From assembly GCA_938011325.1 (NCBI GenBank), contig CALLUD010000022.1, positions 1-64,000 of the forward strand: a stretch of DNA of 64,000 nucleotides, written 5' to 3'. The position numbers were made by a program, and so were the translations under genes. This document shows positions 1 to 8,904 of this stretch, piece after piece. The DNA is from an uncultured Spartobacteria bacterium. Lineage in GTDB: Bacteria; Verrucomicrobiota; Verrucomicrobiia; Chthoniobacterales; JAATET01. The notes beneath the pieces were generated by a model that saw nothing but the letters and a program-made list of their open reading frames with translations, was not told where the DNA came from and did not search any database. Positions within the stretch are counted from its first letter, which is position 1. Each line of letters begins with the position of its first letter.

Positions 1-148
1 GCAACGTCTTCTCCTCCACCGCAGGAACTCCACCCCCCTCCTGCGCTGCCGCGGGAACGATCTGAACCAGCAGAATGAAGAAGAGCCCGAGCCATCGCGT
101 GGCGCCGGACAAACGGAAGGAACGGGACGTGATCATAGGAGTGTTCAT
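1..148 (-). CDS. Partial secreted/membrane protein, probable ExbB/TolQ-type
   Basis: Only the first 49 codons lie in the window; the gene runs off the left edge. The start ATG overlaps the TGA of the upstream TPR-type gene (ATGA), so it is the third gene of a coupled set. The product begins with a basic stretch, a hydrophobic core (LGLFFILLVQIVPAAA) and an AAAQ cleavage-like site, then an acidic, Gly/Pro-rich stretch. In PVC bacteria and Bacteroidetes, a signal peptide followed by such a spacer is common before a MotA/TolQ/ExbB proton-channel domain, and TPR genes often sit directly upstream. The function is inferred from that context; no channel sequence is visible here. A second Met lies at codon 5. 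Confidence 0.5.
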   Translation of the reverse strand, partial: MNTPMITSRSFRLSGATRWLGLFFILLVQIVPAAAQEGGGVPAVEEKTL

Positions 149-1038
149 GAATTTTCTTCGATGAGAGCTTTGGCTTTGGGGACTTCCGGAGAATTCGGAA
201 AGACTTGCACGATGTCCTCGGCAACCGCGACGGCGGCGGTGACCTCGTTATACTCGAGAAGGAAATTCGCCATGGCGAGCAGGCTTTTCGGCGTCAGGTC
301 GGGGGGGGCCTCGTAGAGGAGATAGGGCGACAGATAGAGGTCCAGAATCTGATTGTAAAGGCGCTGTCGCTGGGGGCGCATGATCGGGTCAATCTCCCAG
401 CGCGGGTTCTCCTCGATGAAGTCCCGGTAATTTTCGGCCAGCGCCATCGCGAGCGAATAACTCGCCTCCGCCTTGCCATGCGCCGTGGCCTCGCCCTCGA
501 GGAACTTCTCGGCAGCCTTGATCGCCTCCTCACGCTTGCCGCTCAACCGCAGCGACTCGATGATCAAGGCATTCGCCTGATCGCGACGCACCTCGTCCCA
601 ATCCTCGGCAATGATTTCCTTCAGGATATTCTCGGCCTGCTGCGCATCCTGCGGCTTGCCTGTTTCGAGCAGAAGATGCGCCACGCGCAACCCAATCGCG
701 CCGGTCACCGACTGCGGCAGGGGCAGCAACCCTCTCCGCGCCTCCCAAACGGAGAGAAGCTGAGGGGCATTTGAGGGTTTGTAGGATGGCAGCTTCTGGA
801 TCACCTCGCCGGCCTCCGCAAAGTCGACGCGCTCGATATCCGCGATGGGAAATTGCTGTGTCGCAACGCCGCCACCCTCCGATTTGCTTTTCACCTCCAC
901 GGAGCCGTCGATCACGCGCGTAATGTTGCCCGACAGCTCCCGTCCATTCTTGAAACGGATGAGGTCCTGGTCCTTCGCGGGCTGTTGTGCCAGCGCGGAA
1001 GTGATTGTCAAAACGAGAAGGCAGACCGCTCTTTTCAT
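145..1038 (-). CDS. Periplasmic TPR-like protein with short N-terminal beta domain
   Basis: A 297-residue exported protein. Residues 1-17 form a signal peptide ending ALAQ. Residues about 25-75 form a small domain (IRFKNGRELSGNITRV) of the kind found in exported verrucomicrobial proteins. The rest is alpha-helical with degenerate tetratricopeptide-like helices (LSGKREEAIKAAEKFL, then a final helix pair near 250-290). It starts inside the stop of the large TPR gene (ATGA overlap) and its own stop overlaps the next start, so all three are probably made at a fixed ratio. It likely works with the neighbouring TPR protein and an ExbB-type motor at the envelope. The precise role is unknown. Confidence 0.75.
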   Translation of the reverse strand: MKRAVCLLVLTITSALAQQPAKDQDLIRFKNGRELSGNITRVIDGSVEVKSKSEGGGVATQQFPIADIERVDFAEAGEVIQKLPSYKPSNAPQLLSVWEARRGLLPLPQSVTGAIGLRVAHLLLETGKPQDAQQAENILKEIIAEDWDEVRRDQANALIIESLRLSGKREEAIKAAEKFLEGEATAHGKAEASYSLAMALAENYRDFIEENPRWEIDPIMRPQRQRLYNQILDLYLSPYLLYEAPPDLTPKSLLAMANFLLEYNEVTAAVAVAEDIVQVFPNSPEVPKAKALIEENS

Positions 1039-3851
1039 GCTCCCTCCGTGGATGTTGCAGCAGCCGCTTCCTTCGCCGCCTGCTCCGCTTTTGCCCGCAC
1101 ATCAGCCGGGAGCGCCTCGAGGCGCTTTTTCGCCTCATTGCGCTGTGCGTCGTATTTCGAATCCTGCAACGCCGGACTGTCGAGCATCTCGCGGTAGGTC
1201 CTCGCGGCCGACAGCTGATCCTTGAGCTTCATGAAGGCGTCACCGCTGCGCAGGTAGGCCTCCGCGACGAAATCGGGATACGCTCCGTAAAGAATGTAGA
1301 CGCGCTGGTAATACGGCACGGCAAGCTCCGGCTTGTTCCGCGAAAGGTGGATATCTCCGATCGCAAGCAATGCCTGGGCCTTCTGCTCCCGCGGCACGCC
1401 ACGATCGCCGAGGCCCTCGTTGTATAGCTCGAGCGCTCGATCGATGTTGCCCTTCGCCCGCTCCATTTCCGCGCTCTTCACGAGAATCGGCCCGCGATTC
1501 ATGATGGCCGGCGTCTCCTCGAAATAGCGGCGGAAATACCGGCTTGCCTCCTCGGTGTCGCCCTTCTCCGCGGCGATCAGACCAAGATTTGCGAAGACAA
1601 TTTGGTTGAGCGGCGACTGCGGGTTCCAGCGCCGGATCTCCTTGTAAACGGAGATCGCATCATCGGTGCGTCCCTGCCGCTGCAACGCAAGCGCGACATC
1701 GATCAGAATCTGCGGATTGTCGACATCCGCCTTGAGCAATGGAAGCAGGCCGGCAAGCGTCTGATCGGCCGTTTCGCGCTCCTGCAACGACGCGACTCCC
1801 CACTTCGCATTCAGCTCCAGCGAGCGTTTGCCGTCCTGCCGGGCCTTTTCGGCGAGTGCGTTGAGCCGCTGCAATGTCTTCTCGCGCGTCTCCGGATCCC
1901 GCGAGAGCTTGGCGAGCGATCCGATCATGTCGGTGACACCCCACTGTTTCGGGTCATCGCCGAAGCGATCGATCGCCTCCCAGAAAACCTCGCGCTGCCT
2001 CTCCGGATCGTCCTGATACGACAGTCCGATCTTGTGCACCGCCTCCGCGAGCCGCGCGCTTTCGGGATACTCCTGCTGGAACTTCGCGAGATGCTCGCGC
2101 AACTTCTCCCGCTCCTCCGCGAGCTGGTAATATTTCGCGACTTTGAAATAGGCCTCTTCGCGGTAGGTGCTGACACCCTTGGGAATTCCCATCAAAATCT
2201 CGATGGCCTTGTCGTATTGATCCTGCGCGAAATACGCATCGCCGAGCAGCAACGCCGCCTCGCCGGAGTTCGGACTCACCGGGTTTTTCTGCATGTAGGC
2301 CTGCAGCTCCGGAATGCTCTTTTCATAGTCCCCAAGCGCATGCAGCGAAAACGCATGCCGATACGTGACTTCGTCGGCGAACGTCGAGTTGGGGAACTTC
2401 TTCAGGAATGCCTCGTATTTGGGCACCGCCGCTTCGTGCTTCTCCCCCATCGACAGCGCCTGCGCTTCCCAGAACGTCGCCTTCTCCTCCACGGACTTGT
2501 GCTTATCCGCGGTTTCGGCAAAGCGCTTGGCCGCCTCGTCGAAGTTTTCCTCGAGCACCGCGTTGAAAGCGCGAAGGAACGCAGCCTCTCCGGCCAGCTC
2601 ATCGCGCGGGTATCTTTTCAGGAACTCGTCGAAGACCTGCTGGGCCTCCGCGAGCTTGTTCTCCTCCTGCAGTGCGAGTCCTTTTTGAATGAGGATTCGC
2701 GGCATGAGTTCCGAATTCGGGAACTTCTCGGCAAAGGTGTCCGCGACCTCGACGACCTTGTCCCAGCGACCAATCTGGGTGTAGCAGGCAGCCAGCGTCT
2801 CCGTGGCTTTCTCGACCACGTCGTCAGCCGGGAGATTGTCCAGCATCGTCTCGAGCACAAATGCCGTCTCACGATAACGCTCCTCATCCAGAAACGCCTT
2901 CGCGATGCGGAATCGCACCGACGAGTCGAAGTTCTGCAGGCCCGCGAAATCCTCGCGCTCCTTCTTCACCTGCTTGAGCAGGCCCTCTGTCAGCAGCGTC
3001 TCGATGCCGTTCGGGTCGCGCTTCTTCAGATCCGCGGCGTAACTTTCCAGCGACTTGATCTGCTCGTCCTGCAGCTTGAGAATCTCGGCCTGCGGCTTGA
3101 TGCGGATGAGACTCCGGATTGCCTCGCTCTTGTCCGGCTGATCAAGCAGCTTCTCCGCAAGTTGCACCGCCAGCAGCTCGAACGCGGTGATCTGACCGAG
3201 CCGCCGCCAGTTTTCGTGTCCCTCGTCGACAAGCACCAGCGCCTTCTCGAGCTCATCGGCCTGGATCAGGCAGAACGTCTCCAGCAAAAGCACCCGCCCC
3301 CACTCGGCGCCACGGCTCGTGCGCCGCATCGTCTCGAGGAATTTCGCGGCCTCCGCCCACTGCCCCGCCTCGATCATCGACAACGCGAGCAGCAGCCGCA
3401 CGGTGCGGTCCTTGTCGGACTGCGGATAGGTTTTCAGATATTGCTCGAAAACTCCGCGCGCCTCCTCGGCCCTGCCCGACTTGAGCAGACCAACGCCCTT
3501 CCAGAACATCAGCTCGTTGGTCCACGCGTCGGGCGACTTGCCCTTCACCTTTTCGTATTCATCGACCGCCGGCGCAATGGCGTCCCAATTGTTCAAACGA
3601 ACCAGCGTGAGCGCGATGAGATAGCGCACGCGATTGTTCACTTCGGGAAAGAGCGCGTCGTTCTGATAGGTCTGAACGAACTTCGTCAGCGCCTCATGCG
3701 CCTCCTGGTATTTGCCGTTGTTGTAGAGCGACCAGGCGCGGTCGAGATCCTGCGTGAAAGTCTGCGCGAGCGCGGTGCCCGCCATGAAGATCGCCACACA
3801 GACGAAAGCGAAGGACCGCAGGAGACGATGAACAGGGAAAAGTGGATTCAA
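1035..3851 (-). CDS. Large exported TPR-repeat protein
   Basis: About 938 residues made almost entirely of tetratricopeptide repeats of the YbgF/BamD type (for example WSLYNNGKYQEAHEAL near the N-terminus and many KYPRDELA/FPNSTFADEV linkers). An AAATS-rich tail ends the protein. A signal peptide (LLRSFAFVCVAIFMAGTALAQ) sets the export start. The reading frame is open further upstream, but the only earlier ATG would put more than 60 unlikely residues before the signal peptide, so a TTG at 3851 is preferred; this choice is uncertain. Its stop overlaps the next gene by ATGA. By family, such TPR scaffolds assemble envelope complexes beside ExbB/TolQ motors; the partner here is inferred. Confidence 0.8.
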   Translation of the reverse strand: MNPLFPVHRLLRSFAFVCVAIFMAGTALAQTFTQDLDRAWSLYNNGKYQEAHEALTKFVQTYQNDALFPEVNNRVRYLIALTLVRLNNWDAIAPAVDEYEKVKGKSPDAWTNELMFWKGVGLLKSGRAEEARGVFEQYLKTYPQSDKDRTVRLLLALSMIEAGQWAEAAKFLETMRRTSRGAEWGRVLLLETFCLIQADELEKALVLVDEGHENWRRLGQITAFELLAVQLAEKLLDQPDKSEAIRSLIRIKPQAEILKLQDEQIKSLESYAADLKKRDPNGIETLLTEGLLKQVKKEREDFAGLQNFDSSVRFRIAKAFLDEERYRETAFVLETMLDNLPADDVVEKATETLAACYTQIGRWDKVVEVADTFAEKFPNSELMPRILIQKGLALQEENKLAEAQQVFDEFLKRYPRDELAGEAAFLRAFNAVLEENFDEAAKRFAETADKHKSVEEKATFWEAQALSMGEKHEAAVPKYEAFLKKFPNSTFADEVTYRHAFSLHALGDYEKSIPELQAYMQKNPVSPNSGEAALLLGDAYFAQDQYDKAIEILMGIPKGVSTYREEAYFKVAKYYQLAEEREKLREHLAKFQQEYPESARLAEAVHKIGLSYQDDPERQREVFWEAIDRFGDDPKQWGVTDMIGSLAKLSRDPETREKTLQRLNALAEKARQDGKRSLELNAKWGVASLQERETADQTLAGLLPLLKADVDNPQILIDVALALQRQGRTDDAISVYKEIRRWNPQSPLNQIVFANLGLIAAEKGDTEEASRYFRRYFEETPAIMNRGPILVKSAEMERAKGNIDRALELYNEGLGDRGVPREQKAQALLAIGDIHLSRNKPELAVPYYQRVYILYGAYPDFVAEAYLRSGDAFMKLKDQLSAARTYREMLDSPALQDSKYDAQRNEAKKRLEALPADVRAKAEQAAKEAAAATSTEGA

Positions 3852-4055
3852 GCGAGAGGAAACAGACAACAGACAGGACAGCAAACTCGAGGCCCGGAGA
3901 ATAGGATTAAAATGCGTGCAATGGCAAGCATTCGAACACCCCCTCACGAAATCCCGGCGGATGAGTGATGCGCACGTCACGAATGCAGGATACCACAACA
4001 CATACCGCCCCGCGCGAGCTTCGAAATCGTGGCGCAAATGCCCGCCCCAAACGCT

Positions 4056-6083
4056 CTACGGATTCGTCGCGGGTTGCTTCCTGTATACGCGAATCAAGCG
4101 GGTTCCATGCCGCGGAATCTCGGCCTCGAAGGTCTCGCCCGCAGGCCCAATGTCCTTCTGTCGCCAGACATCGCGCACGGTGAGTCCCTCGCCGCGCACG
4201 CCACACGCCGCGAGATCCGCCTTCACCACCATCGGGATGGGACCGCGGTTGAACAGCGCGATCGCCACCGAGCCATCCTCGAGCGGTCGGGCCCACACTT
4301 CGCCAAGTCCGTCCTGGCTGATGCGGCTCGCCTGCCGGCCCAGCGGATCCTGGTTGATGTCGATCACCTCGGCATTCGTGAGCAGACCGAGCGTGAAATC
4401 GTCCATCTGCGTCATGTCACACCCGATGAGCAACGGCGCGGCGAGCATGGTCCAGAGCGTGATGTGCGTATATTGCTCGTTTGGCGTGAGGCGCGACTCG
4501 TAGAGCTTCGCCTCCTTGTAGGAATACGAGTGAAAGTCGCCCTGCATGCCGACCTTCCCGATCGCCAGCATGTCCGGGTCGTTCCAGTGTCCCGGGCCTG
4601 CATATTCCTCGAGTCCCGCCTGACTGAAGCCGATGCGGCTCACGGTCTCCCATGTGTCGTTGATGTCGCCGGTGGTGCGCCACAAATTTCCACCGACCGA
4701 AGCCCCCCACTTCCACACCTCGCCCATGCCATACTGGCAGATCGAAAAGATGATGTCGCGGTCGAGCGCCTTGAGATAGCCATTCATTTCGCGGTAAGGC
4801 GGCGCGAGATTCAGGATGCTGGAACGCTCGATCCGGACGTTGTCGCGGAGGAAGATTTGGGAAATCGCCTCGTAGCCGCACCAGTCGTATTTGAGGTAAT
4901 CGAATCCCCACTCCGCGTATTGCTGCGCATCCTCCTGCTCGAACCCGAAGCTGCCGACGAAGCCTCCGCAAGTCAGCGGCCCCGGCGACGAGTAGAGGCC
5001 CGCCTTCAACCCCTTTGCATGAATCGCATCCACGAGCGCCTTCATGTCCGGGAATTTCTTGTTCACGACAATCGTGCCGTCCTCATGACGACTTGGGCCG
5101 GAGATGAGCGGCGAATCACTCGCCGGTGCGTTCGTCCACGCGTCGTCGATGTTGATGAACGACCAGCCGTAATCGATGAGGCCGGTCTCGACCATCGCCT
5201 CGGCGGCGGCGAGCACCTTTTCCTGGCTCACCTGGGTGCCGAAAACGTTCCAGCTGTTCCAGCCCATCGGCGGGGTGAGCGCAAGCGTGTCGCCGATGAC
5301 CAGACGAAACTCCCGCGAAGCCTCGCCGTGGGCATTGGCCGCCGTGACGGTCATCGTATACGTGCCCGGCTTTTCCACGCGGCCCGTGAGAATGCCGCTG
5401 TCGGGATCCACCGACACGCCCTCCGGCAGCGGACTCGCCGCGTATTTCATCGGCTTCTCGCCGCTCGCCGCGATCTTGTAGAGAATCGGCGAACCCGGAC
5501 GCGCACCATAAACTTTCGCGCCATTGATCCGCGGCGCCGGCCCCGCAGGCGGGGTGAGGATGTATCGCTCCTCCACGGGAAAAGCCGCGGACTCCGGCCG
5601 CGCGCCCTGATACGCAATCATCGCATCGACCCAATTGGCATGGTCGAACTCGTTCCCATCTCCGGCGTCGGTGACGAACAGGAGCAGCTTCTTTGCTCCC
5701 GTGAGATCCACGCTCACCGATTTCGCGGCGTCGCCGGTCCGCATCACTCCGGAGCTCCACACCGGCTTGTCGTCCACCGCGACGAAAAACTCGGCGCTGC
5801 CACGGTCGGGCAGGGTTTCGTCGTCGAGTCCGACCTTCGCGGTGAAGGTCGCGGCTCGTCCGTCGAGTTGAATCAAAAGCTCCGAGTTCGCGTGCGTGCC
5901 AAATCCCCGCTCATACGTTTCGCCGCCAATCGTGAGCGTTCCGCCATCCACGGATTTGTCCGCCTTTGGCTTCCTCCACCCCTGGATGGCGCGGGAGAGA
6001 TCCAGCTCACCAAGAGGAACCGTCTCCGCGAAAAGTGAAGTGGCTGCGGCGAGGGAAAACAGCAGAAGGGGTGCTCGAGACAT
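4056..6083 (-). CDS. GH27 alpha-galactosidase with NPCBM and Ig-like domains
   Basis: A secreted 675-residue glycoside hydrolase expected to release terminal alpha-galactose (or alpha-N-acetylgalactosamine) from plant or animal glycans. A signal peptide ends near residue 20. An NPCBM-type carbohydrate-binding module spans about 21-158 (ERGFGTHANSELL) and a putative Ig-like domain about 178-263. The GH27 barrel begins at TPPMGWNSWN (about 270). The predicted nucleophile is Asp400 in YLKYDWCGY and the acid/base is Asp504 in WNDPDML; both are intact. A C-terminal beta domain follows. It lies 204 bases upstream of the TPR gene, so it is probably a separate transcription unit. Substrate preference between galactose and GalNAc cannot be read from the sequence alone. 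Confidence 0.92.
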   Translation of the reverse strand: MSRAPLLLFSLAAATSLFAETVPLGELDLSRAIQGWRKPKADKSVDGGTLTIGGETYERGFGTHANSELLIQLDGRAATFTAKVGLDDETLPDRGSAEFFVAVDDKPVWSSGVMRTGDAAKSVSVDLTGAKKLLLFVTDAGDGNEFDHANWVDAMIAYQGARPESAAFPVEERYILTPPAGPAPRINGAKVYGARPGSPILYKIAASGEKPMKYAASPLPEGVSVDPDSGILTGRVEKPGTYTMTVTAANAHGEASREFRLVIGDTLALTPPMGWNSWNVFGTQVSQEKVLAAAEAMVETGLIDYGWSFINIDDAWTNAPASDSPLISGPSRHEDGTIVVNKKFPDMKALVDAIHAKGLKAGLYSSPGPLTCGGFVGSFGFEQEDAQQYAEWGFDYLKYDWCGYEAISQIFLRDNVRIERSSILNLAPPYREMNGYLKALDRDIIFSICQYGMGEVWKWGASVGGNLWRTTGDINDTWETVSRIGFSQAGLEEYAGPGHWNDPDMLAIGKVGMQGDFHSYSYKEAKLYESRLTPNEQYTHITLWTMLAAPLLIGCDMTQMDDFTLGLLTNAEVIDINQDPLGRQASRISQDGLGEVWARPLEDGSVAIALFNRGPIPMVVKADLAACGVRGEGLTVRDVWRQKDIGPAGETFEAEIPRHGTRLIRVYRKQPATNP

Positions 6084-6356
6084 GGGGGTTACGGAATGAG
6101 GGGGCGTTTACCAAGACAGAACCCCAAGGGGGATTCAGGGTCGCGGGAGTTTTCCGGATTCCCGCTCCTTCCTCAAGTCGCGATCAGTCGAAAACCATCC
6201 CCTCGCCCGCCACCCATCATCGAGCCGACCGACGCCGGCCCGGCATGCGCAAAACAATCGTGGTGAGAAATTTTTTCCAAATCCCGGGCGTTTTCCGCTA
6301 GATTTCCTCAACTCCGAACGGGGTCTCGCCCCGCAACGATCTGGGTTTACGTATAC

Positions 6357-7145
6357 ATGCTTGCAAAAAATCCCATTCCTCAATCCCTGATGAATCCGCT
6401 GGAAGAGAGGATTGGCTACAAATTCCGGAATTCACTCCTGCTTGCCGAGGCTCTTACCCACTCCAGCATTTCCCTGGAGCGGAAGAACTATCCGTTCGAC
6501 AATCAACGCCTCGAATTCCTTGGGGACGCCGTCCTGCAGCTCGTCGTGACCGAGCACCTCTACCATTTGTTTCCCGACTTCAGCGAAGGCCGTCTGACCA
6601 AGCTGCGCACGCGCATCGTTTCCCGGGCCGGGTTGAAAACCCATGCGATGGAAATCGGCCTCGGCGCCCATCTCATGATGGGTCGCGGCGAGGACGCCAG
6701 CGGCGGCCGCACCCGAGCCTCGACGCTCGCCGACGCGCTGGAGGCCTTGATCGGCGCCATGTATCTCGACGGCGGCTACGAGATCACCCGCGACTTCATC
6801 CTGCGGGAAACCGCGGCGGATTTCCGTCAGATCACGCGCGAACCGGACGAGATCAATCCGAAAGGCCGCCTCCAGGAGTTGCTGCAATCCATCGCTCCAA
6901 GCGCACCGCTCTACGAAGTCGTTTCCCAGACGGGACCCGAGCACCAGAAACATTTCGAATGCCGGGTCGTGTGGGAAAACATGGAGCTGGCTCGCGGCGT
7001 CGGCCGCAGCAAAAAGCAGGCGGAGGTCGAGGCGGCCACGACCGCGCTGCGCACGAGGGTTTGGGAAAAAGCGAAAGGTTCCAATTCCCGCACGCGGAAA
7101 TCTGTGGTTAAACAGGCGGCTTCCAACGCCTCGCCGCAACCATGA
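6357..7145 (+). CDS. rnc: Ribonuclease III
   Basis: Double-strand-specific endoribonuclease that processes rRNA precursors and structured RNAs in the cytoplasm. The catalytic domain carries the signature QRLEFLGDAVL; the metal-binding residues are Glu53, Asp57, Asp126 and Glu129 counted from the first Met. A dsRNA-binding domain follows at about 168-233 (KGRLQELLQ to KKQAEVEAATTAL), with a short basic tail. Length is normal for the family. An alternative start at 6390 (MNPLEERIGYKF) fits the domain edge better; neither start has a clear ribosome-binding site. The stop overlaps the start of the next gene (ATGA). Confidence 0.96.
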   Translation: MLAKNPIPQSLMNPLEERIGYKFRNSLLLAEALTHSSISLERKNYPFDNQRLEFLGDAVLQLVVTEHLYHLFPDFSEGRLTKLRTRIVSRAGLKTHAMEIGLGAHLMMGRGEDASGGRTRASTLADALEALIGAMYLDGGYEITRDFILRETAADFRQITREPDEINPKGRLQELLQSIAPSAPLYEVVSQTGPEHQKHFECRVVWENMELARGVGRSKKQAEVEAATTALRTRVWEKAKGSNSRTRKSVVKQAASNASPQP

Positions 7146-7693
7146 TTTACCCGTTCCCGCTTCAACTCGTCGGCGTTGTTGTCGGCCTCGCGTTGATCTT
7201 CGCCCACGCCATCGCGCTGGTTGCTCCCGGGCCAACGACCGGCTTCCTGCGCAGCTTTCCCCGGTCCCGGCTGTGGGGCACGATCCTGCTCGCGATCGCG
7301 GCGGTGTGGGCGTTCTGGCTGGTCTCAACCATGGACCTCGGTGAGTTTACGCCGCTCCGGAAGTTTCTCATCATCGGCGTTCCGGTCGGCACCGTGCTGA
7401 CGTGGCTCTATGTCGACGAATTCCTCGCGGTTCGCTCGCTCGGCATTCTCGCGCTCCTCGCAGCGGACCCGCTCATCGAAGCCGCATTCATGCGCCCCGA
7501 GACATCACGGTTGATTCTCGTTACCCTCGCCTACGCGTGGATTTTCGCCGGCTTGTTCCTCGTCGGCATGCCGTATCTGCTGCGCGACATTATTGCGTGG
7601 CTCGTGGCCTCGCAAAAACGGGTGCGAACCGCCGCACTCGCCGGCGTCGCCTACGGTGCGGCCACCCTGCTCTGCGCCGTCCTCCTCTGGTAG
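7142..7693 (+). CDS. Uncharacterised multi-pass membrane protein
   Basis: A 183-residue protein with about six hydrophobic segments (VGVVVGLALIFAHAIAL, WGTILLAIAAVWAFWLV, LIIGVPVGTVLTWLYV, ILALLAADPLI, LVTLAYAWIFAGLFLVGM and a C-terminal LAGVAYGAATLLCAVLLW). No family is recognised. It begins inside the rnc stop codon (ATGA), so it is translationally coupled to RNase III, but nothing in the sequence suggests a role in RNA metabolism. Confidence 0.75.
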   Translation: MIYPFPLQLVGVVVGLALIFAHAIALVAPGPTTGFLRSFPRSRLWGTILLAIAAVWAFWLVSTMDLGEFTPLRKFLIIGVPVGTVLTWLYVDEFLAVRSLGILALLAADPLIEAAFMRPETSRLILVTLAYAWIFAGLFLVGMPYLLRDIIAWLVASQKRVRTAALAGVAYGAATLLCAVLLW

Positions 7694-7727
7694 AAGGCGG
7701 CGCCTCTCCAGCGGCTGCGGGGGGAAA

Positions 7728-8051
7728 TCAGTAACGGTTGCGGTCGCCGTTGCGATGGTCTCCGTTGCTACGGGACGCAAACCGCTTCTGCTGCGGGCGA
7801 TCCTCACGCGGCCGCGCCTCGCTCACGCGAAGCTCCCGGCCATCCACGGGCTTGCCGTTGAGCTGCTCGATGGCAGCCTGCGCTTCGGCGTCCGTGCCCA
7901 TCGTGATGAATCCGAATCCACGGGAACGATTGGTTTCGCGGTCCTTGACGATCTGCACGGAGGAGACCGTTCCGCACTGCTGGAAATGCCGCTCAAGCTC
8001 GGATTCGGTGGTCTGATACGGCACGTTGGCGATGTAAAGGCGGTTGCCCAT
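7728..8051 (-). CDS. RRM-domain RNA-binding protein
   Basis: A single RNA recognition motif of about 80 residues followed by a basic, Arg/Asn/Asp-rich tail. RNP2 (RLYIANVP) and RNP1 (RSRGFGFITM) with their aromatic positions are intact. The frame is open 12 codons further upstream, but the start is placed at MGNRLYIANVP, where the domain begins. Bacterial single-RRM proteins of this type occur in cyanobacteria and several Gram-negative phyla and are thought to act as RNA chaperones or stress-linked RNA binders. The gene converges on the rnc unit. The tail resembles the low-complexity tails of cold-induced RRM proteins. Confidence 0.92.
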   Translation of the reverse strand: MGNRLYIANVPYQTTESELERHFQQCGTVSSVQIVKDRETNRSRGFGFITMGTDAEAQAAIEQLNGKPVDGRELRVSEARPREDRPQQKRFASRSNGDHRNGDRNRY

Positions 8052-8111
8052 TGGGAGAGGAATGAATGGTTTTCGTAACCACATCACGCGAGCCTCTCAC
8101 CTTTCAGACGG

Positions 8112-8246
8112 TCAGCCCACGGAAGTGGGATCGCCGTAGGAATCGGGCATGTCCGAGTATTTTGCAAGCTTATCTTGCGCCGCTTTCACACCCTTGAAAT
8201 ATCGCGAAAGAAGGCTCTTCGACTCCGCGTTTGAATACGCCCGTGC
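8112..8246 (-). pseudogene. In-frame continuation beyond the TAG of the small membrane protein
   Basis: Directly after the TAG at 8247-8249 the same reading frame runs 44 codons to a TGA at 8112-8114. The residues look like a soluble cytoplasmic tail (ARAYSNAESKSLLSRYF, later DKLAKYSDMPDSYGDPTS). There is no good internal start. Possible explanations are a nonsense mutation in a once longer gene of about 95 codons, stop-codon readthrough, a sequencing error, or chance. Confidence 0.35.
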
Positions 8247-8399
8247 CTAGAAGAAAAGCACGTAGATGCCGTAGACAATGTGCATCAGGAAAACGAGGGA
8301 GCACAAAATCAACGTGAGCAACACCCGTGGGTAGGCGAGATAATCGGTGAGCTTGCGGGGTGCGTTCCCCGGACATGGATGCGGAACTTTGTCGGCCAT
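8247..8399 (-). CDS. Small membrane protein, 50 residues
   Basis: A short open frame of 50 codons: a polar N-terminus (MADKVPHPCPGNAPRK), then one clear transmembrane segment (VLLTLILCSLVFLMHIVYG) ending IYVLFF and a TAG stop. Codon use and the hydrophobic segment make it look like a genuine single-pass membrane protein. The same frame continues for 45 sense codons beyond the TAG with coding-like composition, so this may instead be the first part of a longer gene broken by a nonsense mutation. No family is recognised. Confidence 0.55.
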   Translation of the reverse strand: MADKVPHPCPGNAPRKLTDYLAYPRVLLTLILCSLVFLMHIVYGIYVLFF

Positions 8400-8480
8400 T
8401 ACGAATGTCGGAATCGACTCCGGTCGAGCGCGCCGAGCTGGGTTTCGTGGTGAGTCTCGGAGTTCACCGGAGAGACAAAA

Positions 8481-8839
8481 TGGTGGAGGCGAGGGGAGTC
8501 GAACCCCTGTCCTGAATGCGCGTCGCGCAAACCTTCTACATGCTTAGGCGGTCTTTGATTTCAGCCGGGTGCTGCGGGCCGTCACGCCACACCCAGCCTA
8601 GCGTCCACGAAATCGAATTCACCGAAGGGCGCGGTCGCCCCACCCTTCAGCCAGCCTGCTGCCATCGCATTCGACCGTAGCAGGCGTCGGGCCGAACACG
8701 TCACGGCAACTTAGGCCGCGAGAGCGAGATCTTCGTAATCTGCGTTTATTTTGTTTGATCCGATGATTAACGAGGCCAACGAATCATCCTCGGCATGCGG
8801 GCCTGGCACCGAACAATCAGTCGAAACCAATACGCCCCC
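8481..8839 (-). ncRNA. ssrA: tmRNA
   Basis: Transfer-messenger RNA that rescues stalled ribosomes. The 5' end GGGGGCG pairs with CGCCTCC before an encoded ACCA at 8481, closing the tRNA-like acceptor stem, and the T-arm GGTTCGA (near 8497) is present. The tag-coding frame ends NADYEDLALAA followed by TAA at 8711-8713; the LALAA ending is the typical protease-recognition end. The resume codon lies near 8756-8761, giving a tag starting at or close to (G)SNKIN. Length is about 359 nt, usual for one-piece tmRNA. The SmpB partner is not in the window. Confidence 0.95.
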
Positions 8840-8849
8840 AGTTGCGTGT

Positions 8850-8878
8850 AATTTTCCCCACCCCGCGCCGATTTGCAA
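8850..8878 (-). promoter_or_regulatory. Weak candidate promoter for tmRNA
   Basis: On the minus strand a TTGCAA hexamer (8873-8878) lies 17 bases from AAAATT (8850-8855), which is about 10 bases before the mature 5' end at 8839. The spacing fits a housekeeping-sigma promoter but the -10 match is poor. Confidence 0.25.
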
Positions 8879-8904
8879 CGTGGATTTCCGCGCCCGTCGC
8901 TCTC

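Noticed and set aside
1602..3968. A 788-codon open frame on the plus strand
   Set aside because: Antisense shadow of the large TPR gene, Arg/Leu-rich with no motif.
4029..6038. A 669-codon open frame on the plus strand
   Set aside because: Antisense to the complete GH27 alpha-galactosidase, which has all catalytic residues.
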